DNA of 64,000 nucleotides from Amaranthus tricolor (lineage: Eukaryota; Streptophyta; Magnoliopsida; Caryophyllales; Amaranthaceae), in the NCBI RefSeq assembly GCF_026212465.1, contig NC_080050.1, positions 2,171,501-2,235,500 of the forward strand, read 5' to 3'. The notes under the pieces were generated by a model. The model ran no database searches and was not told the DNA's origin. It saw nothing but the letters and a program-made list of their open reading frames with translations. The position numbers were made by a program, and so were the translations under genes. This document shows, one piece after another, positions 1-11,789 of this stretch (its first letter is position 1; each line of letters opens with the position of its first letter).

Positions 1-812
1 AACGTATCCTCTTTTTATATAATGAACGTTATATGTACAATAATTATATTTCGATTCTTTTTGTTAAAAAAACAATTATTGTATTTTGCATTTAAGATTA
101 CATTTTCCAAAGCATTATCTTTTTTGGGTAAATGAATAAATTTGCTAGCATGCAGTTTCCTACTTTTTTAGTTGATGGAAACATTATCATTTTATGCTAT
201 AAACTTGTGTATTGTCATGTTTACAATGAGTATATAATTAAGAAAAAAAAAAGTCAAAATTAGAAGAGTGCATAACTTGCATGTCCTTCATTACTAGCTA
301 GTTTTAAGAGCTCTTGTATGGAGAGTATATTTAGACCATGTATTATAATATATTTTGAAGCCTTAATTAATATAAGTTTAAATTTTTAATTAAGTTGGTT
401 TTGTTAAATTTGATTTATACGTATTATATAATCGGGAAAACATGTGGTGTACACTGGTGGTGGATCTAGGGTTCAGAGTCTCAGGGCGCATTAACTAATG
501 GACGAAATTTCGGCAGAGTTTTATTTGTAAAATTAACAATTATTTTACCCATACTTGCTAAAATTTTAGACACGACATACCATAAAAGGAAATGGAACAA
601 ATTAAATCAACGGACCTAATTAAAAAAATAAGATGAAACAAATAAATAAGACAAAATTACTAAAATGAGAGAGTATTTATTTATCCTCAAAAGACTTCAG
701 TATTATTTTACACTTTTACTCTTACCAATAGACAAGTTTACTTTGAATTTTCTTTTTAAAAAAAACACATAGGGGTAGATGACCCTGTGGGCTCTAAGGT
801 AGCATTGCCACT
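1..812. other. AT-rich intergenic DNA, no gene seen
   Basis: All frames are broken by frequent stops and no conserved motif, RNA gene or terminal inverted repeat was recognised. A less AT-rich patch at about 440-500 carries no readable protein. Confidence 0.6.
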
Positions 813-900
813 GTGCACACACTTTATAAGCCGAGGGATATCATCCAAAACCATATGGCCATAGGAGGAGGGACTTCAATGACTTATAAAGTGTGTGCAC
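813..900. repeat. Short element with perfect 18-bp inverted ends
   Basis: GTGCACACACTTTATAAG at 813-830 is repeated exactly in reverse complement at 883-900, leaving a 52-bp loop. The loop contains CCATATGGCCATAGGAGGAG, which resembles leader-like segments of plant LTR or TRIM remnants. It may be a small non-autonomous element or an LTR scrap. The inverted repeat is seen directly; the origin is inference. Confidence 0.6.
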
Positions 901-2639
901 CATCTTTAATTCATCAATGTGACACAAATCATCCCAACACCTCCCTTACATGCAGACCCCTGTCAAGTTCCCACATGGGAGTAATCGTCATTCCTTTTGA
1001 ACCTATCATCAGAATTTAATCGATCCTTCGACTCTAATACTATGTCAAGAAATTAATTTAACCAAAAGATTAATTTGATGGTTAAAGGCCAACATAACTA
1101 TATTATTAATACGACCGTCGATTAGCAAAGGCAAAGCGGGCAATCGCCTAGGGCCCTAAATTTTTTATGACCCAAAAAATATATTTTCATGTACAAAATT
1201 GATATTAACAATAACTAAATTTAGGTATAATTTACATTTTTTACTATATAATATGAATTATTATAGTTATTTAATAAAATAATTAAACTATCAATAATAC
1301 AAAATGAAACCAATTATATCATATTATTTAGTATGCCTTACAGTTTTAGGAGCTATTTTCCCCTTTTGCTCTGGGACGAACGTCCTAATTCCTAATAATA
1401 TTTATTTGTCAATTAATGTCAAAGTAAATAATCCATTCAAAAGGTCAAAAAATGAAACTATGTTGTGCATGAGTTAAGTATTATGTTTTGTTAATTATAT
1501 TGTTAATTACATCTCAACAGATTCACATATCTTTATTTGTCCTTATTGAAAAGTTTATTATATGTATAGACTAAAGTCCTATCGCTTGTAATTCACTACA
1601 TATTGTTTGTTCTAAATAAAAACGTTTTCCCCAAAGACATGAATCACGCATGAAGTGATTAAGCATGATCACATAATAGTAATCACAATGATTAAGAGTC
1701 AGTAATCAATTATTTTAAGTCATTAGTGTGGTTTCTGATATTTTATGAGTCTTAAGTAAAGGGAACGAAATTGGCCCTTTTTATTAGGGATTGATGAACC
1801 CATTGCATGCAATTCTGATTAGAGAAAAAGTATGTCAAAAACTAAACTACAATGAATAGTGCATACTGTTTAAGGCGTTTGTTTATGAGATGTTTGGTAA
1901 AATTATTTGCTGGTTGTTAACTGTTTATTAGAAAAAAAGTATGTCAAAAGCTAAAATACAATGAAAAAAACTACTATCAGCATAATAACTTTTTAGTTTT
2001 GGCTTAAAAGCTAATTTTTTCTGTTAGCTTAATAATCATTTACAAACATTGTTTTTTTTGTTTGTTTGACCATTCAAAAACCAAAAGTCAGTTTATTTTC
2101 AGTTAGCTTAAAAGCTAGTTTATTTTCTTAAAATATTTAATTAAATGATCATTTCATTGGATTATAAAACTAACAATTAAAAATTTATATTATAAAAATG
2201 TGATGATAAGGATTATATTCTTTTTCAATCTCTAACCTTATTTTTCTTTATAAATGAGAAATATTCCCATTCGTGCGGTTATATAAATTTTTAATACAAA
2301 ATGTGGAATCAAAGATTTGTCTTGGAAGGTGCGGTATGTTGAGATATGAATCCAAGGAACACTTTACATGGGATGATTTTCTTATAGCTTGTTCACATGA
2401 TTCCATAGTTGGGTGTCTATATATTTGCACATAAATTTTATAGGAATTATAACTTGAATATTATTTATTTAATAAAATAAAGCATGATCATGAAAATTAA
2501 GAATTCATAAAAAATGTAACTAGTTGCACTCTTTAGGAATTAACTTATAACTATACCCATTCCATGGTAATTTGAAATTTTTACAGTAATAAAAATTAAA
2601 AATTTCTTTTGTCAAATAAACAAATTTGCTAAATTACTA
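901..2639. other. Intergenic DNA with decayed repeat fragments
   Basis: No gene was recognised. A segment at about 1100-1400 (GCGGGCAATCGCCTAGGGCC followed by AT-rich sequence) looks like a decayed dispersed repeat. At 1823-1855 and 1929-1965 a sequence around AGTATGTCAAAARCTAAA is duplicated directly. Between them and up to about 2160 there are GCTTAAAAGCTA and GTTTGGT motifs like those of plant hAT-type MITEs. Confidence 0.4.
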
Positions 2640-3007
2640 CTCCCTCCGTTCTTTTTTGATCTTCTACATTATTATAACGGGTAGTTTCAAAAGTTCTTCC
2701 ACTTTAGAATACTTTTTATTTTTAGAAAGTTTTTATCCCACTTTTTACCCCTTAAAACCCCCATTTTCTTTTAATGTACCCTTTTTCTTTTATTTATGAT
2801 TATTTTCTCTCTCATACTTTCAATACAATCATTACTTCACATTACTATTTAATTAAAATAATACCCACTATAACTTCATACTTTCAATACAACTATTATT
2901 TCACACAACTATTTAATTAAAATAATACCCACTACAACCCAAAGATTCTATCTTCCTTAATATGTGTGAAAAACTCAGAGTGGAAGATCAAAAAAGAACG
3001 GAGGGAG
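2640..3007. mobile_element. Stowaway-like MITE (368 bp)
   Basis: The left end CTCCCTCCGTTCTTTTTTGA is matched in reverse complement at the right end (CAAAAAAGAACGGAGGGAG). TA dinucleotides flank both sides (2638-2639 and 3008-3009), which is the Tc1/mariner-type target duplication of Stowaway MITEs. The inside is AT-rich and non-coding. Confidence 0.88.
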
Positions 3008-3009
3008 TA

Positions 3010-4108
3010 CTAGATAAACTTTATATTATTAAAATTTAAAATCATACAATTGAAATAAAAATCAGTTAAGAACAAGTCCGAGTAGTAATACTAGATAAAT
3101 TCACAAACTACAAAGGGGAGTACACAAATTTGGTTACACCATGTATTAATGACCATACAAAATAAATATATAAATTTCATAAAATTTGATCTTTTCATAT
3201 TTTTTAAAATAACTAAAAGTCCTACGTTAATTTTTTTATTACTTTGATTACTTTAAATTTTTTTTATTTTGCTTTAGTTTAACTTATTGGATAAAATACT
3301 ATATAGTCTTTTGATATGATATCAGAAGTCAATGTCACAAAGAGTAATAAGTTTGAAAATCATCTACCCCTCTTTATTTTAAATGGAATATTTAGCACCA
3401 TGTATGAAAATGGCATATGTTGCATCCGCACTTATAGTCTAAGGGTTTTTGAATGAGGGGACATGATTGAAAGAGTATATTACATATTTTGGAGTTTCAA
3501 CCATCAATTTGAATTTTTTGTTGAGTTTGTCTCATGACATGACATAATTTAGATCAGTAAAATTTTTAATTCGACTATAACTTCTCCAAATATTACTCAT
3601 TAGTTACAGGATAAGTAGCGGAAAAGAAAAAAATTAGGAGAAAATCGAATCCAAAACCTTATCAAAGAAAATTATATTTGCTTTAGTCAAGACAAGATCG
3701 AATTCGACAATAATTTGACTAAACAATATTAGTTTTTTTTTTTTTAAATGGACTAAACGTTATTAGTTGGTTGTAGGCTTGTGTAAGTATATTTCCTAGC
3801 ACCCTTAAGAATACAAGTTGTGATAGCTAGCAAAAATTAAAGATCATACTTTTGTAAAAGATATACAAAAAATGTATTAATTATATTTATCTTGTATGTT
3901 TTGTGAAGCTCCAACCAATTATGATTCTTGCACTGTTTAATTATGCTTTTAAGAGTTTTTGTTCTTATGCTAAAAATTAGCCCTTGACTTATTCAACTTT
4001 CATTGTAGATGAACAATGAAATTCTCTAAAGACAACAAATATAATATAATACTTCTTTTGTTCTTTAAAGTTATTCTTCTAAGAAATGTTCATTAAAGTT
4101 AATAAAAT
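3010..4108. other. AT-rich intergenic DNA with a dispersed repeat fragment
   Basis: No gene was seen. A segment at about 3305-3540 (ATATGATATCAGAAGTCAAT, then a stretch around TTTAGCACCATGTA) resembles segments near 17812-17900 and 55460-55730, so it is probably an old dispersed repeat of unknown class. Confidence 0.4.
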
Positions 4109-4324
4109 AGAATTTTTGAGATAGTGAATGTATCATTTTATTGAATAATAAATTTAATGGATAAAAATTAATAGGGAAATAGAATTTTTGAGATAGTGAA
4201 TGTATCATTTTATTGAATAATAAATTTAATGGATAAAAACTAATAGGGAAATAGAATTTTTGAGATAGTGAATGTATCATTTTATTGAATAATAAATTTA
4301 ATGGATAAAAATTAATAGGGACAT
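4109..4324. repeat. Three tandem copies of a 72-bp unit
   Basis: Units begin at 4109, 4181 and 4253 with AGAATTTTTGAGATAGTGAA and are nearly identical, differing at only a few positions. Open frames running through them are a by-product of the 24-codon period. The high identity points to recent expansion. Confidence 0.92.
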
Positions 4325-5079
4325 AAACATTAAAAAATATGAAAACAAAATTAGTGGAAAAGGTATGGAGACTATAATTATTAAAAAAATATTTATATAA
4401 AGGTGAAAAAAAATGTGGAAACTATAAAGAATATAAAAATATTTAAATAAAGTTAGTGAAAAATATATGGAGACTATTTGCATTAATAAAATATTAAAAT
4501 AAAAATGAACATGGTAAATTATGTCTAGAATCTGTAATAAAATAGAAATTTTTTAGGAAAATAATAAATAAAACTTCATAAAATAGTAAATGAAAACAAG
4601 TTTAAGAAAGAGGGTATAAATATTCCTTGAGATAGATAGCGATAATCTCATAATCAGAATGTGGAATCTTTTGTTACTCCTGCAACCTCTCCACTAGGGG
4701 AAAATATTTATTTAGAGATAAATCACGAATCTAATCAAATTAAGGTAATAATAACATAATAATATTAATTGAAATATAAAATTAAAATTGAAACTTTTCA
4801 AATGGTTTAGTCGATTCAGTCAACCTATGACTACTTTAGTTGTTAATGAGTAATTATAAATGATTGCAAATTTATACGTCTTTTGTCTTCAAGACATTGA
4901 CATTATATATTATACAAAGATTGAAATCATATTAATTTTCAAGATGATTGAAAAAAAAAAATTTGAAATGTGTGGATAAGAATACACAATTATTTACCGC
5001 AAGCACACAATAAATGTGTAGTTGCGGGTCAAATTAATAAGAATTTAATTTAAGTTTGCCTTGAATTTAAATAACTCCT
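4325..5079. other. AT-rich intergenic DNA, no gene seen
   Basis: No conserved motif was found. Long A/T runs and stop-dense frames characterise the whole stretch. Confidence 0.55.
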
Positions 5080-5610
5080 AGTCCCAGTCTAAGATGATTT
5101 GGGCATGTGCAAAGAAAACCAATAGAGGCTCCTGTCAGAAGGATAGAAACCATTATAATGGAGGGTAAGAGGAGTCGAGAAAGACTTACGAAAACGTGGG
5201 TTGAGCAATTAAGGACGACTTCAGTGAACTGCACCTCTCCGAGAACTTGACTAGGGATAGGAATAGTTGGAAACGCCAGATTCACATTATAGACTAGTAA
5301 AAGCTTTTTTAGTTGTCTTTCTTGCCCGGATGCCTAGCTATTTACTTACTTGCCCCTTTGTACTTTGTTACCCATCGGGTCTATTATTTTATCCCAACCT
5401 TTGTTTTGGCTATTGTGGTTCTTCTGCATATAGTTTTTGATCTTCAAGTAACAGTGCTAATCACATTTCTTTCCATGCAGGGTTCTCACCTTCTGGGGGT
5501 AAAATTGAACACTTTTCTCTAATATTCCTTCTCACCTTCTGAATTGTCCGTCACATTTTCTCACGCAGACCCTGTTTTCGAGCGGGATATTGAATTGATG
5601 ATGATGATTT
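5080..5610 (+). mobile_element. 3' fragment of an RTE-type LINE retrotransposon (decayed)
   Basis: Frame 1 from 5080 reads RLR-stop-FGHVQRKPIEAPVRR, the conserved C-terminal tail of plant RTE-clade reverse transcriptases (usually RWFGHVQRRP). The Trp codon is now TGA. A one-base shift near 5217 then gives DFSELHLSENLTRDRNSWKR and the stop at 5295-5297. The non-coding remainder ends in TTGATGATGATGATT, the short tandem tail typical of RTE elements. It is 5'-truncated, as most LINE copies are, and cannot be functional. Confidence 0.75.
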
Positions 5611-7264
5611 AATTCAAGACAAACTGACCCAGTTTTGATTACTAATCTACATTTTGTAGACACTTTCACAACAATTTTAATCCATAATTGAATTGAGAAC
5701 AATCCACCTATCCCATACAAACTTGAAAAAAAAAAATTCCTAAACATGCTTCTAGTTTGAATCATGATAGGAGATATAAATAAAATAAATAGCATAAACT
5801 GAATTTATCTAGAAATAGAGATGTAGAATAAATAAGAATGAATAAAGACTCAATTGAAATTAATCTAAGGAAAAAAATATCTAAAATAATCCAATGTTTT
5901 ATGATTTATCTACAATAATCTCAATTTTTGATAAAACAAAAATAATCCCAACTATACAACAAGGTAAACTCTTACCTATACAACATGTCATTTTGCATTA
6001 AAAAAAGTAAATACAAAATAAAATTATAAATTTTGTTAACAAATTTGAAAAATTAAAAAAGAAATCAAGTAAGATATTTTTTAATTTGAAGTTTTAATTT
6101 TTAAAATTTTTGATTTTTTTGATTTTTCTTTTTTTTTGGTAGCAATTAACATGTAAAAACCGATCATCACTTGGGCAATAATATTCTTGGGTGAATGATC
6201 CTAAAATTAGGATTTATTTATGATTTATCAAAAGTTAGGATTTCCTTAATTTAATTAAAATACTTTAATAAATAATGAGAAGAAATGAAAAACTAAGCAT
6301 AAAAATAAAAAAATTACAAAATTTCTAATATGTAAAAATTAGCTTTTTCTAAAGACTTTTCTATGTAAGGCTGACTTACAAAAAAAAAACTAGCTAACCT
6401 TGAAAAAAAATAAAAATAAATTTAATAAAAAACTAGCTAAAACATGGGTCAGACTTAGCGAATGCGTATAGGGGGAAGCAGTGGACTCTTCGTTTCTTCA
6501 CTGACTAAAAACACTAACTTCCAAAAGCCAGGCGTCAGGCGTCGAGTCGTCGCATTGAGATCGGCAACTCGTCGCTTTTTTTTTTTTTTTTTTTTTCTAA
6601 AACTAGCAAGGACTCTCCGCTTTTTGATGAGCCAAAAGCAATGACTCATCGCTTTCTTCTTTCTCGTTTTTTTCTACATTATTCAACAAGGGCTTGTGGC
6701 TTTTGATAGGCGACTCATCACTTTTCTTTTGAGCTCCTTCATCGACTCTTTAGCATATAGAAGAGGTCTTAGACCATTTCTCAAACCTTCAACCTTTTAT
6801 AGCTTTATATTTCCAAACCTTCATCAAAAATGATCTAAATTCCTCCTATTTCACCTCAAATCACAATAGAACACTAAAAATAATATTATTAGGTTACAAA
6901 ACGAATTTAATACTATTCAAAAAGGAGTATAAATGATATGAATAAGGGCAATTTGTTGCACATATCACCACTATAAAAAAAATTCAAAAACCAACCAAAA
7001 AAACTATGAACACCCATATTTAATCGATAATTATTCAAAAACTTTAGCGAATATATAGTATTGGTGAGTAATAGCGACCATTTTTGATGTCTTAAGCTAA
7101 GGACTCTTGAAGTTGTGTCGTGATAGAGGCAACCATGGCATTGAAGTCTTCTAGTGACAAGATCATTATGAGATGTAGTATGTAATATGAGGCATCTAAG
7201 GTGTAGGGTTGCCTGGTTGGGTACCAAATTTTGTACAGGAATAGAATTTGTAGCCATAAAATTA
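5611..7264. other. Intergenic DNA with homopolymers and decayed repeats
   Basis: No gene was recognised. At 6440-6740 the motif ACTCATCGCTTTT (and variants such as ACTCGTCGCTTTT) recurs several times around a poly-T run at 6576-6597. This suggests a degenerate repeat or transposon scrap. Open frames here on both strands are low-complexity. Confidence 0.45.
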
Positions 7265-7465
7265 GAGTGTTGCTAAACTTCGTCACCCTTTTTATTTTTT
7301 CGCCACCCCCTCCAAATGAAATTACGAATTTGCCCCTGATTTTTTAAAAATTACAATTTTGCCACTCATTTCAAATTTTTTATTTACAATAATAATAATA
7401 ATAATGATAACAACAATAATAAAATTAAATAATAATAATTATTATTCAAAAAAAAAAAAAAAATT

Positions 7466-7590
7466 GAGTCGCCCAAAATTGGGCGACTTAACCATGGTCG
7501 AGTCGCCCAGATCTGGGCGACTTAACCATGGTCGAGTCGCCCAGATCTGGGCGACTCGACCATGGTTCAGTCGCCCAATTTTGGGCGACT
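7466..7590. repeat. Array of GC-rich palindromes, left arm of the foldback element
   Basis: Four units of about 32 bp alternate the palindromes GTCGCCCAGATCTGGGCGAC or GTCGCCCAAAATTGGGCGAC with CCATGG-containing spacers. The array is flanked by poly-A on the left and poly-T on the right, so the whole array can fold on itself. GC content is far above the neighbouring DNA. Confidence 0.9.
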
Positions 7591-7678
7591 CAATTTTTTT
7601 TTTTTTTTTTTTTTTTGGAAAATAATAATAATAATAAGAATAATATAATAGTAATAATAATAATTTATAAATTAATGT

Positions 7679-7752
7679 GGTCTATTAGCTAAGTTGGTTA
7701 GAGCGTTGTACTATTAACGTGAAGGTCACAAGTTCGAGACTTGCACAAGCCA
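7679..7752 (+). pseudogene. tRNA-Ile-like sequence, degenerate copy
   Basis: The 74 nt align with plant tRNA-Ile(AAU) in the A-box (TAGCTAAGTTGGTTAGAGCG) and the T-arm (AGTTCGAGAC). The anticodon loop is CTATTAA, putting ATT in the anticodon position instead of AAT. The acceptor stem (GGTCTAT against ACAAGCC) has mismatches and the T-stem is weakened. It is probably a decayed tRNA-derived segment, not a working gene. Confidence 0.72.
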
Positions 7753-7814
7753 TTATTTAATAATTATTAATTTTTTATCATATTTATAATAAAAAATTAA
7801 TAATTATTAAATAA

Positions 7815-7888
7815 TGGCTTGTTCAGGTCTCGAACCTGTGACCTTCACATTATTAGTACAACACTCTAACCAACTGAGCTAATAGACC
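7815..7888 (-). pseudogene. tRNA-Ile(AAU)-like sequence, better preserved inverted copy
   Basis: On the minus strand the 74 nt keep the A-box (TAGCTCAGTTGGTTAGAG), the B-box (GGTTCGAGACC) and a loop CTAATAA with anticodon AAT. The anticodon stem still pairs through several G-T wobbles. The acceptor stem has two mismatches (GGTCTAT against ACAAGCC). It mirrors the plus copy at 7679-7752 with a 62-bp AT-rich spacer. Transcription by RNA polymerase III is conceivable, but a normal tRNA is unlikely. Confidence 0.7.
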
Positions 7889-7919
7889 ACATTAATCTAT
7901 AAATTATTATTATTAGTAT

Positions 7920-7950
<31 letters not shown>

Positions 7951-7987
7951 TTCCAAAAAGAAAAAATAAATAAATAAATAAATAAAT

Positions 7988-8047
7988 TGAGTCGCCCAGA
8001 TCTGGGCGACTCGACCATGGTTCAGTCGCCTAATTTTGGGCGACTCA
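7988..8047. repeat. Palindrome array, right arm of the foldback element
   Basis: Two units of the same GTCGCCCAGATCTGGGCGAC / CCATGG pattern as the left arm. The right arm has lost or never gained the extra units present on the left, so the arms have drifted in copy number. Confidence 0.85.
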
Positions 8048-8104
8048 AAATTTTTTTTTTTTTTTTTGAATAATAATTATTATTATTTAATTTTATTATT
8101 GTTG

Positions 8105-8138
<34 letters not shown>

Positions 8139-8190
8139 TGTTATTATTATTATTAATTTTATTTATTATTATTATTTAATTTTATTATTG

Positions 8191-8231
<41 letters not shown>

Positions 8232-8347
8232 AATAAAAAATTTGTAAGGAGTGGCATTTTTGTAATTTTTTAAACTACAGGGGCAAATACGTAATTTTAG
8301 GGGGGTGGCGAAAAAATGAAAAAGGGTGGCGAACTTTAAGGATCGGG

Positions 8348-9039
<692 letters not shown>

Positions 9040-9162
9040 TTATTAAACACACAAATACATACACACATATTATGTTTAAGTAAATTACAACCGAAATGTG
9101 TTTAAGTAAATACAAATTTGAAGAAGAAACATCCCCAAATCAAGCTACAACCGAAATGTCAA

Positions 9163-9165
<3 letters not shown>

Positions 9166-9236
<71 letters not shown>
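9166..9236. repeat. (TA)n microsatellite, about 71 bp
   Basis: Uninterrupted TA dinucleotides. The sequence ACAACCGAAATGT stands before this run and is also found near 9087, after the previous run, so the two runs may come from a local duplication. Confidence 0.97.
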
Positions 9237-9241
<5 letters not shown>

Positions 9242-9369
9242 TATAGTTACGGTGTCTTAAATAAAGAGGTTCGAACCAAAATGAGTATTTTATTAAAATG
9301 TGTGAGTCTCTTAGTTGGGCTCGAGATAAAAATAAATAAATAAATAAACCTAATAATAATAATAATAAT

Positions 9370-9660
9370 AACAAGTATAAAAAGCCCATGAAACCCTAAA
9401 TACTAAGCCAGCTGTCATTCTCCCCCCTTCTCCTCCTTTCTCTTCTTCTTCCTTCCTCCCTCACTCCCGCATCCTTTCCCTTCCCGCACAGCAGCCCAGC
9501 CGCCCACAGAACACCACCAGCACCTCACCTCCGCCAGCAACCAGCCGCCAACAGCAACCAACAGCAGGGTTGCGATTTCTTTTCAACCCAAGCAGCCGCT
9601 GCCCAGCAGCCACGACCGCCCGCTTGCTCCTCCTCTTCAATCGCTGCAATAAAGCTCTCA
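9370..9660 (+). other. GC/CT-rich island resembling a promoter plus leader
   Basis: In otherwise AT-rich DNA this stretch has TATAAAAAG at about 9377, then AAACCCTAAA, a pyrimidine-rich run at 9420-9480, and a C-rich, CAG/GCC-rich run to 9650. Such a series (TATA, AAACCCTA, CT-rich leader) is usual for LTR U3/R/U5 regions of plant retrotransposons and for plant 5'UTRs. The plus frame is Pro/Gln/Ser-rich and short, and no protein family was recognised. An LTR remnant is the likelier reading. Confidence 0.35.
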
Positions 9661-10613
9661 TTTGAGATTAGGGTTTGAGTATGGGATGGAATGGAGTTTG
9701 AAACTTGAGGGAGTAGGAGGGTATGGAATTCTAGAGGATTGGAATGGGATGAGAATCCAGAGGGTATGACATCCCAATGTAAAAATGCTTAACCAAACAT
9801 TGGAATGGTTGTGATACCATTCCATACCATTAAAAATGAACCAACCAAACATACCCTTAACTCTTTCATACCATCAAATTTGATACATTGTACTAGGGTT
9901 GGATAGTAGTTTGTTAGTTTACACAATTTTGTAATGAATGATATTAAAATATAAAATAAATGTGTTGGTAAAAACTAACGAAAGTGATGATTGATGAACA
10001 TTATTTTCAATGAAAAAAAAAAATAAATAAAAATATATACTTCTTTTGTTTTTATTATTATCCATTTTCTCCCAATAAAATTTTTATAAAGTTTTTTATC
10101 TTCACATTCTGGACATATTTTTAAACTAAAATAATCTTATATTTGTCTAATCCTACGTTTTACTAAAAAAACATTACATATTTACTTTTTTAACTCCTTA
10201 AATTTAAGTGATTATCGAATATAAATATACTCTTATAACCCCATTAAACCATATTTTTCTTTTGTACTAAATTCTTCTATTTTTTTTATGGTTTAAAGCA
10301 ATAATAATTATTAGTTATTTCGATTAATATTTAATCTTTCCAGAAATCTTATCCTATGATGCAAAAGCCGTCATTTATACGCGCCATGCAAACAAACTCT
10401 TGATCTTCCATACTGCCTCCTTAAAGTATGGTCCCCCTTTATGCTTAGGTTTTAGTTTAGGTCCATTTCAGTTTTCAGATCATGTTTTCGCTTTAATTTT
10501 ATTTTGCTTCTTTAATTAAACCATTGTCCTCTTATTTTAATCATATATTTTATTTAATTTTGCACACTTGTTAATCAATATATACAAAATATATAAAGTA
10601 TAAATATTTTTAA
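9661..10613. other. Intergenic DNA, no gene seen
   Basis: The first 200 bp repeat GGAATGG/CCATTCC motifs related to 8770-8900. The rest is AT-rich and featureless. Confidence 0.45.
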
Positions 10614-10971
10614 GAAATTACACATGGTGACTATAAGTTTTTGGATTTTTCACAAATAATTTTTAAAATCCAAGTGGTGAACTGGCGACCTTGAGATTTC
10701 AATTGTTTCATGTGGTAGACAAAATGTTAAGCTTCTCGTTAAATTAAGTATTTATTTCAGTTGAATTTCGAAATATGTGGTTAATAAACACGACATTTGT
10801 TTTTTGAATGAAATATCATTACATTGGGTAAAATAGGGCAAATTTAACAAAAAAAACTCCCCTTTTGTCCACATGAAAAAAATGAAAGGTCAAGGTCACT
10901 TTGTGGATTAAAAAAAGTTTGTCTACCATGTAAAAAAACCAAACACTCAAGATTCCCATATGAAATTTTCC
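10614..10971. mobile_element. MULE-like MITE (358 bp), TATTTYTAA duplication
   Basis: The left end GAAATTACACATGGTGAC is matched in reverse complement at the right (GGAAAATTTCATATGGGAAT). Longer inverted similarity continues inward, with AGACAAA/TTTGTCTACC blocks. The flanks TATTTTTAA (10605-10613) and TATTTCTAA (10972-10980) match at 8 of 9 positions, as expected for the 9-bp duplication of Mutator-like elements. It shares end sequence with the elements at 53609 and 58937. Confidence 0.75.
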
Positions 10972-11550
10972 TATTTCTAATTATATTGGGTTAAAATTTA
11001 TATAAAAAATTAATATTAATAAATTTATACAGAGATTTATCAAATAAGATTTCACTTTAGTAAATTTTTACTATTATTTAAAATTAAAATTCAAATTAAG
11101 AGTAAAAATGGTGAATAATGCCAAAAAAAAAGAATATTTGATTAGAAAGAAGGGTTTAACTTTGTTTGGGGGCTTGGGGAAAGAAGGGGGAAACTCATCA
11201 TTCCTTTTAGTTTTTTACTTTTCTATTAATAGTGGGAATCAAACACTTACCTTAACACTAAATCTAAATATCTTTGACAATTGACACATTTCACTAAAAG
11301 AATATTACATTTCCTCTTTTTACTTGACTCCTTTGCTTTGTTTTTTTTTTTTTTCTCGTCTTGTATTATAAGGTCTTGTATTATACTGTCTTACCATAAG
11401 ACAAACCGATATAATTAATTTATTTTTTTAATTGATGACTTTAAAATTCTAAGTGATTATTTTATTAGACTAAATATACACGAGTTAGCCCAATAGAAAT
11501 AGTTTCACCATATCATCTCATTTTAGAATTTGTGCTGTCTTAATTAAATA

Positions 11551-11758
11551 CTCCTTGCAATTCAGATCAATTCTCCCATTTAGTTTTTTGATGCTATTTA
11601 CGGATCATTCTTCATATGTATTTTATTCTTAAGCTAGACGTCAAAATATCAAGTTTTTATAATTTTTAATTATATAGATTAGAGATACTTATAATTGAAT
11701 TAATGCATTGAACAGTGTGCTAAAACTAAATGGGACAATATATGTGAATTGGAGGGAA
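11551..11758. mobile_element. Stowaway-like MITE
   Basis: The left end CTCCTTGCAATTCAGATCAA and the right end in reverse complement (TTCCCTCCAATTCACATATA) match well, with TA on both sides. Inner blocks CTCCCATTTAG and CTAAATGGGA are also inverted. Confidence 0.7.
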
Positions 11759-11789
11759 TATTAAATATTGCTCCTACCATTTGAAAATC

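Larger units (their letters stand above)
7265..8347. mobile_element. Foldback element with tRNA-like centre (1083 bp)
   Basis: The outer arms form a long inverted repeat. Left: CTTCGTCACCCTTTTT and TACGAATTTGCCCCTG. Right: the reverse complement of GTTCGCCACCCTTTTTCATT and TACGTATTTGCCCCTG, extending over roughly 120 bp. Inside lie AAT/ATT microsatellites, then palindromic GTCGCCC...GGGCGAC units, then two inverted tRNA-Ile-like sequences around an AT-rich centre near 7784. TAAAATTA occurs directly outside each end (7257-7264 and 8348-8355), a possible 8-9-bp target duplication. That would fit hAT or MULE transposition. No transposase is encoded. Confidence 0.72.

Noticed and set aside
6455..6649. 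Overlapping open frames on both strands around a poly-T run
   Set aside because: Lys- or Phe-rich low-complexity products of a homopolymer; no family resemblance.
7359..7625. 88-codon open frame over the palindrome array
   Set aside because: It follows from the 32-bp repeats and homopolymers inside a foldback element; no conserved protein was recognised.
7679..7888. Two functional tRNA-Ile genes
   Set aside because: Acceptor-stem mismatches in both, a changed anticodon loop in the plus copy, and their location inside a foldback transposon argue against function.
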